64,000 nucleotides of DNA. Source: AP-15 sp963755435. GTDB lineage: Bacteria > Pseudomonadota > Alphaproteobacteria > ATCC43930 > CGMCC-115725. Location: NCBI GenBank assembly GCA_963755435.1, contig CAVWJX010000003.1, forward strand, positions 1,183,767-1,247,766, read 5' to 3'. Shown here in pieces: positions 20,319-30,400 of the stretch. Every line of letters starts with the position of its first letter. Within the stretch, counting starts at the first letter, position 1. The notes beneath the pieces are model-generated. The model was not told where the DNA came from and searched no databases. It saw only the letters and a list, made by a program, of their open reading frames with translations. Position numbers and translations under genes: made by a program.

Positions 20319-21805
20319 GTGCCGATCGCGCCCGTGCCCGAGCGCTTCCGGCCGCTGGTCGAGGCCACCGGACGAGCTGGCCGAGCGGTTCGCCGCCGCC
20401 GGGCGCACCCTGTACCTGGTGGGCGGCTCGGTCCGCGACGCGCTGGTGCGCGGCCGCCGCCGGGGCTCGACGGCCGCCGTGACTGCCGCCGGACGCCGAC
20501 GGCCGGACGCCCGCCGAGCCCGACTACGACCTGACCACCGACGCCCGGCCCGACGAGATCGAGCGGCTGGTCGGCGGCTGGGCCGACGCCGTGTGGACGC
20601 AGGGGAAGCGGTTCGGCACCATCGGCTGCCGCCGGGGCGGCCGCGTCTACGAGATCACCACCCACCGGGCCGAGGCCTACCGCCCGGACTCGCGCAAGCC
20701 CGAGGTGGCCTTCGGCGACGACATCGAGGCCGACCTGTCCCGGCGCGACTTCACGGTCAACGCCATGGCCCTGCGGCTGCCGGAGCTGACGCTCGTCGAC
20801 CCGTTCGACGGGCTCGGCGACCTGGCGGCCGGCCGGCTGCGCACCCCGCTCGACCCCGAGGTGTCCTTCGGCGACGACCCGCTGCGGATGCTGCGGGCCG
20901 CCCGGTTCATCGCCGGCTACGGCCTGCAGCCCGACCCGGCGCTGGTCGACGCCGTGCGCACCGGCCACGACCGGCTCGCCATCGTCTCGGCCGAGCGGAT
21001 CCGGGACGAGCTGGACAAGCTGATCGTGGTGCTGCCAGGCCCTCCGACGGCGCTGTGGTTCGTGGTCGACACCGGCCTGGCCGAGGAGTTCCTGCCCGAG
21101 CTGCCCGGCGCTGGCCCTCGAGCAGGACCCGATCCACCGGCACAAGGACGTGCTGGCCCACACCCTGGCCGTGGTCGACAAGACGCTCGCCCCGACCGGC
21201 TCCTGCGCCTGGCGGCGCTCTTCCACGACGTGGGCAAGCCCCGGACCCGCGGCTTCGGCCCGAGCGGGGTGACGCTTCCACCACCACGAGGTGGTCGGGG
21301 CCCGGATGACCCGCGAGCGCATGGAGGCGCTGCGCTACTCCGAGCGACGACATCGAGACGGTCGTGCCGCCTGGTCGAGCTGCACCTGCGCTTCCACACC
21401 TACCGGCTGGGCTGGACCGACAAGGCGGTGCGCCGCTACGTCCGCGACGCCGGCGCCGCTGCTCGACCGGCTGAACGAGCTGACCCGCTGCGACTGCACC
21501 ACCCGCAACGCGGCCAAGGCCCGGGCGCTCGGCCCGCCGGATGGACGAGCTCGAGCGCCGCATCGCCGAGCTGCGCGAGCGGGAGGAGCTCGACGCCATC
21601 CGGCCCGACCTCGACGGCACGCAGGTGATGGCCCGGCTCGGGCATCCCGCCCGGGCCGCGGCGGTCGGGCGAGGCGCTCGGCGTTCCTGCTCGAGCTGCG
21701 GCTGGACGAGGGCCCGCTCGGCGAGGACGAGGCCGGCCGGCGGCTGGACGCCTGGTGGGCCGAGCAGCAGGCCGGTGCGGGACGGCGACCGTGGCGGCGG
21801 GCTGA
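20319..21805 (+). CDS. pcnA: CCA-adding tRNA nucleotidyltransferase / poly(A) polymerase family
   Basis: Adds or repairs the tRNA 3' CCA. GTG at 20319 opens MPIAPVPERFRPLVEAT. The class II nucleotidyltransferase signature LYLVGGSVRDALVRG is followed by YDLTTDARPDEIERLVGGWA, RFGTIGCRRGGRVYEITTHR, DLSRRDFTVNAMALRLPE and DDPLRMLRAARFIAGYGL. An HD domain appears further on (HRHKDVLAHTLAVVD, LAALFHDVGKPRTRGFG, HHHEVVGARMTRERM). About seven insertions break the 3' half. The stop near 21805 is inferred. It is divergent from the DUF6049-like gene. Confidence 0.93.
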
Positions 21806-21835
21806 GCCCGGCCGCCGGAGGCCGGGCCGGTCGGG

Positions 21836-22936
21836 CTACGCCGGCGAGCTCGGCCCCGGCGTCGCCGGCGGCGAACGCCTCGACCATCCGCTGGGCCACG
21901 TCGTCGTGGTACTGCACCGGCGGCGACTTCATGAAGTAGGCCGACGGGCCGAGCAGCGGGCCGCCGATGCCCCGGTCGAGGGCCAGCTTGGCGCAGCGCA
22001 CGGCGTCGATGATCACCCCGGCCGAGTTGGGGGAGTCCCACACCTCGAGCTTGAGCTCGAGGTTGAGCGGCACGTCGCCGAAGTTCCGGCCCTCCATGCG
22101 GATGTAGGCCCACTTGCGGTCGGCCAGCCACGGCACGTGGTCGGAGGGGCCGATGTGGACGTCGTCCCGGGCAGCGGCGCGTGCTCGATCTGGCTGGTCA
22201 CCGCCTGGGTCTTGGAGATCTTCTTGGACTCCAGGCGGTCGCGCTCGAGCATGTTGCGGAAGTCCATGTTGCCGCCGACGTTGAGCTGGTAGGTGTGGTC
22301 GAGCGCCAGGCCCCGGTCCTCGAAGAGCCGGGTGAGCACGCGGTGGACGATGGTGGAGCCGACCTGGCTCTTGATGTCGTCGCCGATGATCGGGCACGCC
22401 GGCGTCGCGCGAACCGCCGGGCCCACTCGGGGTCCGAGGCGATGAACACCGGGATGGCGTTGACGAAGGCCACCTTGGCCTCGAGGCAGGCCTCGGCGTA
22501 GTGGCGCTGGGCCTCCTCGGAGCCGACCGGGAGGTAGGCGACCAGCACGTCGGCCCGGGCCTCGGCGCAGGGCCTCGGCCACGTCGACCGGCGGCGGCGG
22601 GCGACTCCTCGACCACGTCGCGGTAGTAGCGGCCGAGCCCGTCGAGGGTCGGGCCCCCGCTGCACGGTCACGCCGAGCTCGCCGACCTCGGCGAAGCGGA
22701 TCGTGTTGTTCTGCCCGGCGAAGATCGCCTTGCCGAGGTCGGTGCCCACCTTGGCCGCGTCCACGTCGAAGGCGGCCACCGGCTCGAGGTCGCCGCACGT
22801 GGTAGCCGCCGAGGACGACGTGCATGAGCCCGGGCACGACGTCGTCGGGCCGGGCGTCGCGGTAGTACGAGATGCCCTGGACGAGGGAGCTGGCGCAGTT
22901 GCCCACGCCGGCGATCGCCACTCGGACGGTGCTCAT
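21836..22936 (-). CDS. ino1: Inositol-3-phosphate synthase
   Basis: Converts glucose-6-phosphate to inositol-3-phosphate for phosphatidylinositol and mycothiol in actinobacteria. ATG at 22936 opens MSTVRVAIAGVGNCASSLVQ (NAD-binding GxGN). AIFAGQNNTIRFAEVGELGV, DVLVAYLPVGSEEAQRHYAE, PIIGDDIKSQVGSTIVHRVL, YQLNVGGNMDFRNMLERDR, WAYIRMEGRNFGDVPLNLEL and AYFMKSPPVQYHDDVAQRMV follow. Four or more insertions are present. The 3' end near 21836 is inferred. It converges with pcnA and lies downstream of padR. Confidence 0.95.
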
Positions 22937-22966
22937 CGGTGTCTCCTCCTGGTCGTGTTCGGTCGG

Positions 22967-23640
22967 TCACGGTCGGGCGCCGGGCGCTCGGCCGGCGTCA
23001 TCCGGCCGGTGCCGGCGCGGCTCGGCCGTCGGCGGCTCCGCTCGGCCGGCCTGGCGCTCGGCCTCGATCAGGCGGTCGAGCCACCGGATGTCCTGCTCGA
23101 CGCCGTCGGCGGTGTGCTCCACCACCGAGCGGGCGTAGACGTCGAGCCCGGCGTCGGCCGACGGCCGCCCGGACCTCGGCCAGCCGCTGGACCAGCTGGG
23201 CCCGGCGACGCTCGAGCAGGGCCAGGCGGGCCTGGGGCGGCGAGGTGGCGGGCGAAGGCCAGGCGCAGGCCGAAGCTGCGGGCGTCGTCGGCCGTCCCGC
23301 CGCCGGCCAGCAGCTCGGCGAACGCGCCGCGCCCCGCGTCGGTGATCCGGTAGACCTTGCGCGACCGCCGCCCGCGGGCCCCGGTGTGCCGGCGGGCCCG
23401 GAGCACGGCCCGCTCGCCGCTGAGCGACCCGGTCGGCGGGGCGCGGCGCCGGCCTGCGCCGGGCCGGGCGCCTCGATCGCCTCCACCGCCCCGGCCGCCT
23501 CGAGGCGGGCGAGGGCGGGGTAGATGGAGCCGAACGAGACGTTGGCCAGCAGGCCCAGGCTGCTCGCGGAGCTGGCGCCGGATCTCGTAGCCGTGGAGGT
23601 CCCGCTCTTCGAGCAGGCCCAGGATGGCCAGGTCCAACAT
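22967..23640 (-). CDS. PadR-family transcriptional regulator
   Basis: Winged-helix repressor. ATG at 23640 opens MLDLAILGLLEERDLHGYEI, the PadR hallmark, then RRQLRE and, after a frameshift, ANVSFGSIYPALARLEAAGA and RKVYRITDAGRGAFAELLAG. The C-terminal coiled region contains DIRWLDRLIEAERQAGRAEP and ends at 22967. It lies 30 bp upstream of ino1 in the same direction, the arrangement of Rv0047c-Rv0046c. The palindrome at 23651-23667 directly before it suggests autoregulation and control of ino1. Confidence 0.92.
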
Positions 23641-23650
23641 CGCGGACCAG

Positions 23651-23667
23651 TATATCGGATCGATATA
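23651..23667. promoter_or_regulatory. Perfect palindrome, probable PadR operator
   Basis: TATATCG, a 3-bp spacer GAT, then CGATATA: a perfect 7-bp inverted repeat 11 bp upstream of the padR ATG, strikingly AT-rich against its surroundings. PadR proteins usually bind short AT-containing palindromes at their own promoters. Direct evidence is the symmetry and position; the bound protein is inferred. Confidence 0.75.
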
Positions 23668-23800
23668 GCGGATGTGCACGTCGGCCGACCGGTCGACCGG
23701 CCGGCACGGCGCGGCCCGGCGGCGACCGGCCGGGCGGACCCGGCCGGCCGGCAGGCTAGCCTGCGGGCCCGTCCGGCGCGCCGGGACTAGCCTCGCGGCC

Positions 23801-24242
23801 GTGACCGTGACCTCCGGCCAGGGGCGTCGGGAAGGCCCGAGGCGCCGCCGGGCGAGGCGCGGGTCGAGTACCGCCTGGTCCGCAACGCCGTGGTCCGGGA
23901 CGTCCGGCGGGGCCGGGTCGCGCCGGTCGGACGTCTGCGACGCCCACCCCGAGCTGCTGCGGGCGGCCCGCAACGTCGGGCAGGCCACTCGGGCGAGGAC
24001 TGCCCGATCTGCGAGGACGGCCGAGACGGTGCAGGTGACCTACGTGTTCGGGGCCGGCCTGCCCGCCGGGCGGGCGGTGCCCGGGCACCGCCACCGAGCT
24101 CGACCGGCTGCGGCGCCGGGACGAGCCCGGTCCTCTGCTACGACGTCGAGGTCTGCCCGGCGTGCGCCTGGCACCACCTCACGCGCAAGTACCCGGCCGG
24201 CGGGGGGCCCCGGCCACGGCGCCGGCGTCGAGCCGGGCGTGA
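23801..24242 (+). CDS. DUF5318 family protein with cysteine motifs
   Basis: Conserved actinobacterial protein of unknown function. GTG at 23801 opens MTVTSGQGRRE. VEYRLVRNAVVRDVRRGRVA, SDVCDAHPELLRAARNVGQA, EDCPICED, VQVTYVFGAGLP and CYDVEVCPACAWHHLTRKY follow in alternating frames. The CPxC pairs look like a zinc ribbon. Its mycobacterial counterpart (Rv0049) lies in the same ino1-padR-rpsF neighbourhood. The stop is probably TGA at 24240-24242, overlapping the panB GTG. At least three insertions break the gene. Confidence 0.75.
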
Positions 24243-25215
24243 CGCGAGACGGCCACCCCGGTCACCGTCCCGGCGGCTCCGGGCCCGCAAGCGCCGCGAC
24301 GGCGCCGACCCGATCGTCATGGTCACCGCCTACGACGAGCCCGGGGCCCGCATCGTCGACGCCGGCCGGCGCCGACGTGATCCTGGTCGGCGACTCGGTG
24401 GCCAACAACGTCCTCGGCTACGAGGACACCCTGCACGTGACGATCGACGACATGGTCCACCACATCGGCCGCCGTGGCCCGGGCCCGGCCCCGCTGCCTG
24501 GTGGTGGGGGACATGCCGTGGATGAGCTACCACCTGTCGACGTCGAGGACGGCGGTGCGCAACGCCGCCGCGCTGGTCCGGGCCGGCGCCGAGGCGGTGA
24601 AGCTCGAGGGCGGGCGGAGCCGGCTGCCGGTGATCGAGGCCATCGTGCGGGCCGAGATCCCGGTCATGGGCCACATCGGCCTCACGCCGCAGTCGGTCCT
24701 GGCCATGGGCGGCTACCGGGTCCAGGCCAGGAGCGCCGACGCCGCCCAGGCGCTCATCGACGCGGCCAAGGCGCTGGCCGCCGCCGGGCTGCTTCGCCTT
24801 CGTCCTCGAGGGCGTGCCCGACGTGGTGGCGGCCACGGTCACCGAGGCCGTCGACGTGCCCACCATCGGCATCGGCGCCGGGCCCGGCTGCGACGGCCAG
24901 GTGCTCGTCTTCCACGACCTGCTCGGGCCTGGGCAGCCGCGACCGCCGCCGAAGTTCGTGCGCCGCTACGCCGACCTGGCCGAGGTGGCCACCGCGGCCG
25001 TGGCCGCCTTCGCCGCCGACGTGCGCGGCGGCGCCTTCCCCGGGGAGGCCGAGAGCTACCACGCCCCGGACGAGCTCCGCGAGGCGCTCGGCCGACGAGC
25101 GGCCGCCGGGACCGGCGGCGTAGGCGGCGGCCGCGGGGCCCGGACGGTAGCGGCCGTCGCCCGGCGCGCTAGCATGCCCCGGTCGGCCGGCGGCCTCCGG
25201 GCACCGGCCGAGTGA
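24239..25215 (+). CDS. panB: 3-methyl-2-oxobutanoate hydroxymethyltransferase
   Basis: First committed enzyme of pantothenate synthesis. Frames give TPVTVPALRARKRRDGADPI, VMVTAYDEPGARIVD, VILVGDSVANNVLGYEDTLH, CLVVGDMPWMSYHLS, AVKLEGG, PVMGHIGLTPQSVLAMGGYR, TIGIGAGPGCDGQVLVFHDL and KFVRRYADLAEV, covering the Mg-binding Asp (GDS), the catalytic Glu (LEGVPD) and the G-IGAG motif. About five insertions are present. The stop is TGA at 25215. GTG 24239 is an inferred start. Confidence 0.94.
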
Positions 25216-25286
25216 CATCGACACCCTGCCCCGATCGACGGGGCCCGGGCGGACCGCCGCCCGGTCCGGAGGGAGGTGAGCCGCAC

Positions 25287-25645
25287 ATGCGGCCCTACGA
25301 AGTCATGGTGATCTTCGACACCGGCGCCGAGCCGCCGGCCATCCAGGCCGTGGTCGACCGCGTGCTGGAGACGGTCCGCGCCACGGGCGGCACCCCGGGC
25401 GCCGTGGACCGCTGGGGCCGGCGCCCCTTCGCCTACGAGGTGAAGCACCGGCGCGAGGGCTACTACGTCCTGGTCGAGTTCAGCGGCGAGGTCCAGACCG
25501 TCGCACGAGCTCGACCGGATGCTGTCGCTGGCCGACGAGGTGCTCCGGCACAAGGTCGTCCGGCTTCCCGAGAAGGCCGGCGGCCCGGCGCGGCCGACGG
25601 CCGCCGGCCGGGGCCGGCCGGCAGGCCGAGCAGGCCGCCGGGTGA
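25287..25645 (+). CDS. rpsF: 30S ribosomal protein bS6
   Basis: ATG at 25287 follows GGAGG (9-nt spacing). It reads MRPYEVMVIFDTGAEPPAIQ, VDRWGRRPFAYEVKHRREGY, YVLVEFSGE and, after a frameshift near 25503, ELDRMLSLADEVLRHKVVRL. The C-terminal tail is Gly/Arg/Ala-rich and the stop is TGA at about 25643. It heads the rpsF-ssb-rpsR-rplI run. Confidence 0.95.
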
Positions 25646-25671
25646 CGGCGGCGAGAGCGAGGAGGAGCACC

Positions 25672-26139
25672 ATGCCCGACAACAGCGTGACCCTGGTGGG
25701 CAACATCACCCGGGACCCCGAGCTGCGGTTCACCAACACGGGCCAGCCCACGGCCTCGTTCGGGCTGGCGGTCAACCGCCGCTGGCAGAACCGCCAGACC
25801 CAGGAGTGGGAGGAGGCGACCAGCTTCTTCGACGTGGTGTGCTGGCGGGAGATGGCCGAGAACGTGAGCGAGAGCCTCACCCGGGGCGCCCGGGTGGTGG
25901 TGACCGGCCGCCTCGAGCAGCGGAGCTGGGAGACGCCCGACGGCGACCGGCGGTCCAAGGTGGAGGTGATCGCGGACGAGATCGGGCCGTCGCTGCGGTG
26001 GGCCACCGCCCAGGTGACCAAGAACGAGCGCCGGGGCCCGGGCGACGGCGCCCCGTGGCGGCCGGCAGGCGCCCGGCGCCGCCGCCGCCACGTGAGGAGC
26101 CGCCGGCGCGGCTACGGGTACGACGAGGAGCCGTTCTGA
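25672..26139 (+). CDS. ssb: Single-stranded DNA-binding protein
   Basis: Intact reading frame of 155 residues. ATG at 25672 follows AGGAGGAG. The OB fold reads MPDNSVTLVGNITRDPELRF, ASFGLAVNRRWQNRQTQEWE, TSFFDVVCWREMAENVSESL and ARVVVTGRLEQRSWETPDGD. A short Arg-rich linker ends in the acidic tip GYDEEPF, which recruits partner proteins. Its TGA overlaps the rpsR ATG (TGATG). The compressed linker, Arg-rich where Gly/Gln is usual, may hide a compensated frameshift. Confidence 0.96.
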   Translation: MPDNSVTLVGNITRDPELRFTNTGQPTASFGLAVNRRWQNRQTQEWEEATSFFDVVCWREMAENVSESLTRGARVVVTGRLEQRSWETPDGDRRSKVEVIADEIGPSLRWATAQVTKNERRGPGDGAPWRPAGARRRRRHVRSRRRGYGYDEEPF

Positions 26140-26792
26140 TGGCACGGAACAACTACCGGGGCGGCACGTCGCGCCGGGCGCCCAAGGACCTGGGCCGCCG
26201 GGTGAAGAAGAAGCCCTGCGCGATGTGCCGCGACGGCGTCGACTGGGTCGACTACAAGGACGTCGCCGGTCCTGCGCAAGTACATGAGCGACCGGGGCAA
26301 GATCCGCTCGCGCCGGGTCACCGGCAACTGCGCCCAGCACCAGCGGGACATCGCCCGGGCCATCAAGATGGCCCGCGAGCTGGTCCTGCTCCCCTACACC
26401 CAGCGGACGGTGACCGAGAAGCCGGGCGGCCGCGGCGGCCGGGGCGAGCGCGGCGACCGCGGGGGCTTCCGTGGCGAGCGCGGCGACCGGGGTGACCGCG
26501 GCGACCGCGGCGACCGTGGTGACCGTGGCCAGGGCGAGCGGCAGGGCCCGCCCCGGGCGGCCGAGGCCGGTGCCGCCGCCGGGGCTCCCGCCGCCGAGGC
26601 ACCTGCGGCCGAGGCCATCCGGGGCACCGCGCCGGGGCACCCGCCGCCGGGGCACCGGCGGCCGAGGCACGCGTCCGGGGCGAGGCGGCCGAGGCGGCGG
26701 CCGTGCCGGGCGACGGTGCGGGCGGTGAGGCCGGTGGGGCCGAGGCCGCCCCGGCCGGTGAGGGCGCCGCCACGGCGGAGGCGGCGCCGTGA
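26139..26792 (+). CDS. rpsR: 30S ribosomal protein bS18 with long C-terminal extension
   Basis: The core is standard: MARNNYRGGTSRRAPKDLGR, KKKPCAMCRDGVDWVDYKDV, then after one insertion near 26268 RKYMSDRGKIRSRRVTGNCA and AIKMARELVLLPYTQRTVTE. Normal bS18 ends there, at about 80-90 residues. Here no stop follows. The frame continues through GRGGRGERGDRGGFRGERGD and five GDR repeats, then an Ala/Glu/Gly/Pro-rich tail to TGA at 26790-26792, overlapping the rplI GTG. Total is about 217 codons. One more indel lies in the tail near 26630. The cysteine pair PCAMC suggests a zinc-binding type. Confidence 0.93.
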
Positions 26793-27244
26793 AGGTGGTC
26801 CTGCGGAGCGACGTGGACGGCGTCGGGCGCCGCGGCGACATCGTGGACGTGGCCGGGGGGTTCGCCCGGAACTTCCTCCTGCCCCAGGGCCGGGCGATGC
26901 TCGCCACCGACGGCGTGGCGGCCCAGGCGGCGGCCATGCGGCGCGGCCGCGACCTGCGGGAGGCCGCGGACCGCGAGCGGCGGAGACCCAGGCGCCAGAT
27001 CCTCGCCGGGGCGGTGCTGCGGGTCGAGGCCCGGGCGGGGTCGGCGGGCAGGCTGTTCGGCTCGGTGGGCTCCGGCCGACGTGGCCGAGGCGGTGAAGGC
27101 GCAGAAGGGCGTGGAGCTGGACCGGCGGCACGTGGTGCTGGAGGAGCCGATCAAGGCGCTCGGCAGCTACGAGGTCCCCGTGCACCTCTTCGACGGACGT
27201 CGACCACCGTGGTGACGGTGGAGGTGGTGGCGGCGGCGGGCTGA
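26789..27244 (+). CDS. rplI: 50S ribosomal protein bL9
   Basis: GTG at 26789 (overlapping the rpsR stop as GTGA) opens MKVVLRSDVDGVGRRGDIVD, then VAGGFARNFLLPQGRAMLAT, the bL9 N-terminal signature. The long helix and C-terminal domain follow with frameshifts at about 27075 and 27195: SADVAEAVKAQKGVELDRRH, PIKALGSYEVPVHL and TTVVTVEVVAAAG, stopping at 27244. About 150 codons is the usual length. Confidence 0.95.
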   Translation: MKVVLRSDVDGVGRRGDIVDVAGGFARNFLLPQGRAMLATDGVAAQAAAMRRGRDLREAADRERRRPRRQILAGAVLRVEARAGSAGRLFGSVGSGRRGRGGEGAEGRGAGPAARGAGGADQGARQLRGPRAPLRRTSTTVVTVEVVAAAG

Positions 27245-27349
27245 CCCGCCCGCGCGCCGCGGCGGGTGTCACACCCGCCGCGCATCATGGGGGCGTGGCC
27301 CGCCCCCGTCCGGCCCGTCCGGACCGCCTCGCACGCCCCTCCCGCCCGC

Positions 27350-27388
27350 TGTGGAAACAGCGGCCGGTTGTCCACAGCGTCGTCCACA
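27350..27388. promoter_or_regulatory. DnaA-box cluster upstream of dnaB
   Basis: A perfect DnaA box TTGTCCACA lies at 27368-27376, flanked by TCGTCCACA at 27380-27388 (8/9) and a reverse TGTGGAAAC at 27350-27358 (7/9). The cluster sits in the 227-bp gap between rplI and dnaB, about 23 kb from the dnaA-region boxes. DnaA control of dnaB, or a DnaA reservoir, are possible roles (inference). Confidence 0.6.
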
Positions 27389-27395
27389 GGTGCGA

Positions 27396-27424
27396 CCTGG
27401 GAATTCGCTCCGTGAATCCCCAGG
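27396..27424. other. Imperfect hairpin upstream of dnaB
   Basis: CCTGGG-A-ATTC (27396-27406) pairs with GAAT-C-CCCAGG (27414-27424): 10 pairs with one mismatch and a 7-nt loop. It lies between the DnaA boxes and the dnaB start. It lacks a T tract, so it may be an operator or an mRNA leader structure. It is not a canonical terminator. Confidence 0.4.
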
Positions 27425-27471
27425 TTGCGCCCCTTCCGTTCCCCAGGCCGCGTCGCTCAAGGTAGCGGACC

Positions 27472-30400
27472 ATGGTCAGGCCTTCGACGACGCCGCGCCC
27501 CGCCGGCTCCGCCCCGCCACGGCCGCCGGCCCGCGGGTCCCCCCCAACAACCTGGAGGCCGAGGAGTCCCTGCTGGGCTCCATGCTGCTCTCGAGCGACG
27601 CCACGGCCGCGGCGCTGGAGATCTGCACGGCCGAGGACTTCTACAAGCCGGCCCACGGGCACATCTTCGGCGCCGTCGTGGCCCTCTTCGAGCGCGGCGA
27701 GCCGGTGGACGCGGTGACCGTGACCGACGAGCTGCGGCGGGCCGGGCTGATCGAGGAGATCGGGGACCCGGCGCTCCTGGTGTCGCTCCAGGCCAACACG
27801 CCGTCGGTGGCCAACGCCGTCCACTACGCCCGGATCGTGGAGGAGCACGCCCTCCTCCGCCGGCTGGTCGGGCGTGGCCGGGGAGATCGCCGAGATCGGC
27901 TACTGCGGTGCCCGAGGACGTGACCGGCGCCGTCGACGAGGCCGAGCGGATGGTCTTCGACCTGGCCCAGCGGCGGACCACGGACACGATCGAGGCCGCT
28001 GAAGGACCTCATCGGCCCGAGCCTCGACCGCATCGAGGAGCTGTCGCAGCGGAGCGGCCGGATCACCGGGGTGGCGACCGGCTACTCGCGACCTGGACGA
28101 GATCCTGGCCGGCCTGCAGCCCGCCAGCCTCACCATCGTCGGGGCCCGGCCGGCCATGGGGAAGGCGCTGGCGCTCGACACGCCCGTCCCCACGCCCGAG
28201 GGGTGGGCGACGATGGGTGGGCTGCGTGTGGGGGACGAGGTCTTCGACGAGCAGGGCCAGGCGTGCCGGGTGACCTACGCCTCACCGACCTTCACCGGCC
28301 GTCGATGCTTCCGGGTCGGTTTCGACGACGGGAGCTCGGTGGTGGCCGACGCCGAGCACCGTTGGCTCGCCTACTACGACCCGGCCTGGACGTCGCACCG
28401 GGGGCGTACGGCGTCGGCCCGTCGTGGCGGGCCCGCCGGTCCCCGCTCGGCCGGGGACCAGTGGCCGCGCCGGCGCCTGCCCCGGGTGGTGACCACGGAG
28501 GAGATGCTGGCCGAGGGCGTGCGGGTTCCCGATGGGAGCCGCCCGAACTGGTACGTCCCGCTGGCCGGCGCGATCGAGGCGCCGGAGGCCACCCTGCCGG
28601 TCGACCCCTATGTGCTCGGCTGCTGGCTCGGCGGCGGTACGGCGAGCGGCGGCGAGCTGACCACCGGTCATGCCGACGCCGACCACTTCGCCGGCGAGCT
28701 CGAGATGCGCGGCTACGGGCTCATCCGGAGCGCGGGGCTCCGGTGGGCGACGACCCCGGTGGCCGGAACAGGTGCGTGGCAGGGCTACGGGGGCCCGTGG
28801 CGGGTCCTCGCCCGGGAGCTGCAGCAGGTGGGCCTGCTGGGTGGTGCCGCCAAGCACGTGCCGGCGGGGTACCTCCGGGCCTCGGCCAAGCAGCGGCTGG
28901 AGCTGCTGCAGGGGCTGATGGACGCCGGCGGGACCGTGGCGAACGGCAACGGGACGGTGGAGCTGTGCCTGGCCAACCGGCACCTGCTGGAGCAGGCGTG
29001 GGAGCTGGTGTGCTCGCTGGGCCACAAGCCCCACCCGATCCGGGCACGGGCGATCCCGCTGCCGGACGGTCGTGCGGCCACGGCCTGGCGCTTCTGTTGG
29101 ACCCCCCGGGACCCGGTGTTCCGGATGCCCCGCAAGGCCGAGGGCCTCGACATGGCGGTCAGCAGCCGGCGCCGCAACGATCGGCACACCCGCCGGGCCG
29201 TCGTCACCATCGACGAGGTGCCGACGGTCCCGGTCCGCTGCATCGCCGTCGACTCGCCCTCCCACCTGTTCCTCGCCGGACGGTGCATGACGCCCACGCA
29301 CAACACGAGCCTGGCGCTGGGCATGCTGAGCCACGTGGGGATGGTGCTGCGCCGCCCGGCCCTCCTGTTCTCCCTGGAGATGGGCCACCTGGAGCTCACG
29401 CAGCGGCTGCTGGCCTCGGAGGCCCGGGTGGACGCCCAGCGGCTGCGGACCGGCCACCTGCACGAGGCGGACTGGTCCAAGGTGGGGAACGCGGTGAGCC
29501 GGCTGAGCGACGCCACCGTCTTCATCGACGACAACCCGAACCTCACCGTCATGGACATCCGGGCCCGGGCCCGGCGGCTGCGGAAGAACGAGGGCGACCT
29601 GGGGATCGTGGTCGTGGACTACCTCCAGCTCATGACCGGCCACGGCAGGGCGGAGAGCCGCCAGGTGGAGGTGGCCGAGATCAGCCGGGGCCTCAAGATC
29701 CTGGCCCGGGAGCTCGAGTGCCCGGTGGTGGCGCTCTCGCAGCTCTCCCGGAACCTCGAGGCCCGCCAGGACAAGCGCCCGATGCTCTCCGACCTGCGCG
29801 AGTCGGGCTGCATGCCGGCGTCCACCACGCTGCACCGGGCGGACACCGGTGCCGCCGTGTCGCTCGGTGAGCTGGTCCTGACCCAGGAGCGGCCGTTGGT
29901 GTGGTCGCTCGACGACCGCTGGCGCCTGGTTCCCCGACGGGTGACGAAGGTGTTCCCTTCGGGCATCCGCCCCGTCTACCGCCTGCGCCTGGCCTCCGGG
30001 CTCGAGGTGGAGGCCACCGACAACCACCCCTTCCGCACCGTTCGGGGCTGGGAGCCGCTGGCCGACCTGGCCCCCGGCGTGGCAGTGGCCGTGCCCCGCA
30101 GGGTGCCGGCCCCCGTGGCGACCGAGCGATGGGACGAGGACGAGATCGTCCTCCTCGCCCACCTCCTCGGTGACGGCCAGATGGGCCCGGTCGCCAGGTA
30201 CGCCACCGTGGATCCCGCCAACCGCGAGGCGGTGGAAGCGGCAGCCCGGCGGCGCTTCGGGATCACCGCACGCGGGAGGCTGAACGGGCGCACGTGGCAG
30301 ATGGAGCTGCCCTCGCCGTACCGGCTGACGCACGGGCGGCACCATCCGATCCGGCGGTGGCTCGAGCCGCTCGGGCTCTGGGGCCGCCGATCGCACGACA

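Noticed and set aside
1..28000. Frameshifts read as programmed frameshifting or pseudogenes
   Set aside because: They hit nearly all essential genes at unrelated sites, each an extra G or C with conserved protein continuing in the next frame; sequencing error is far simpler.
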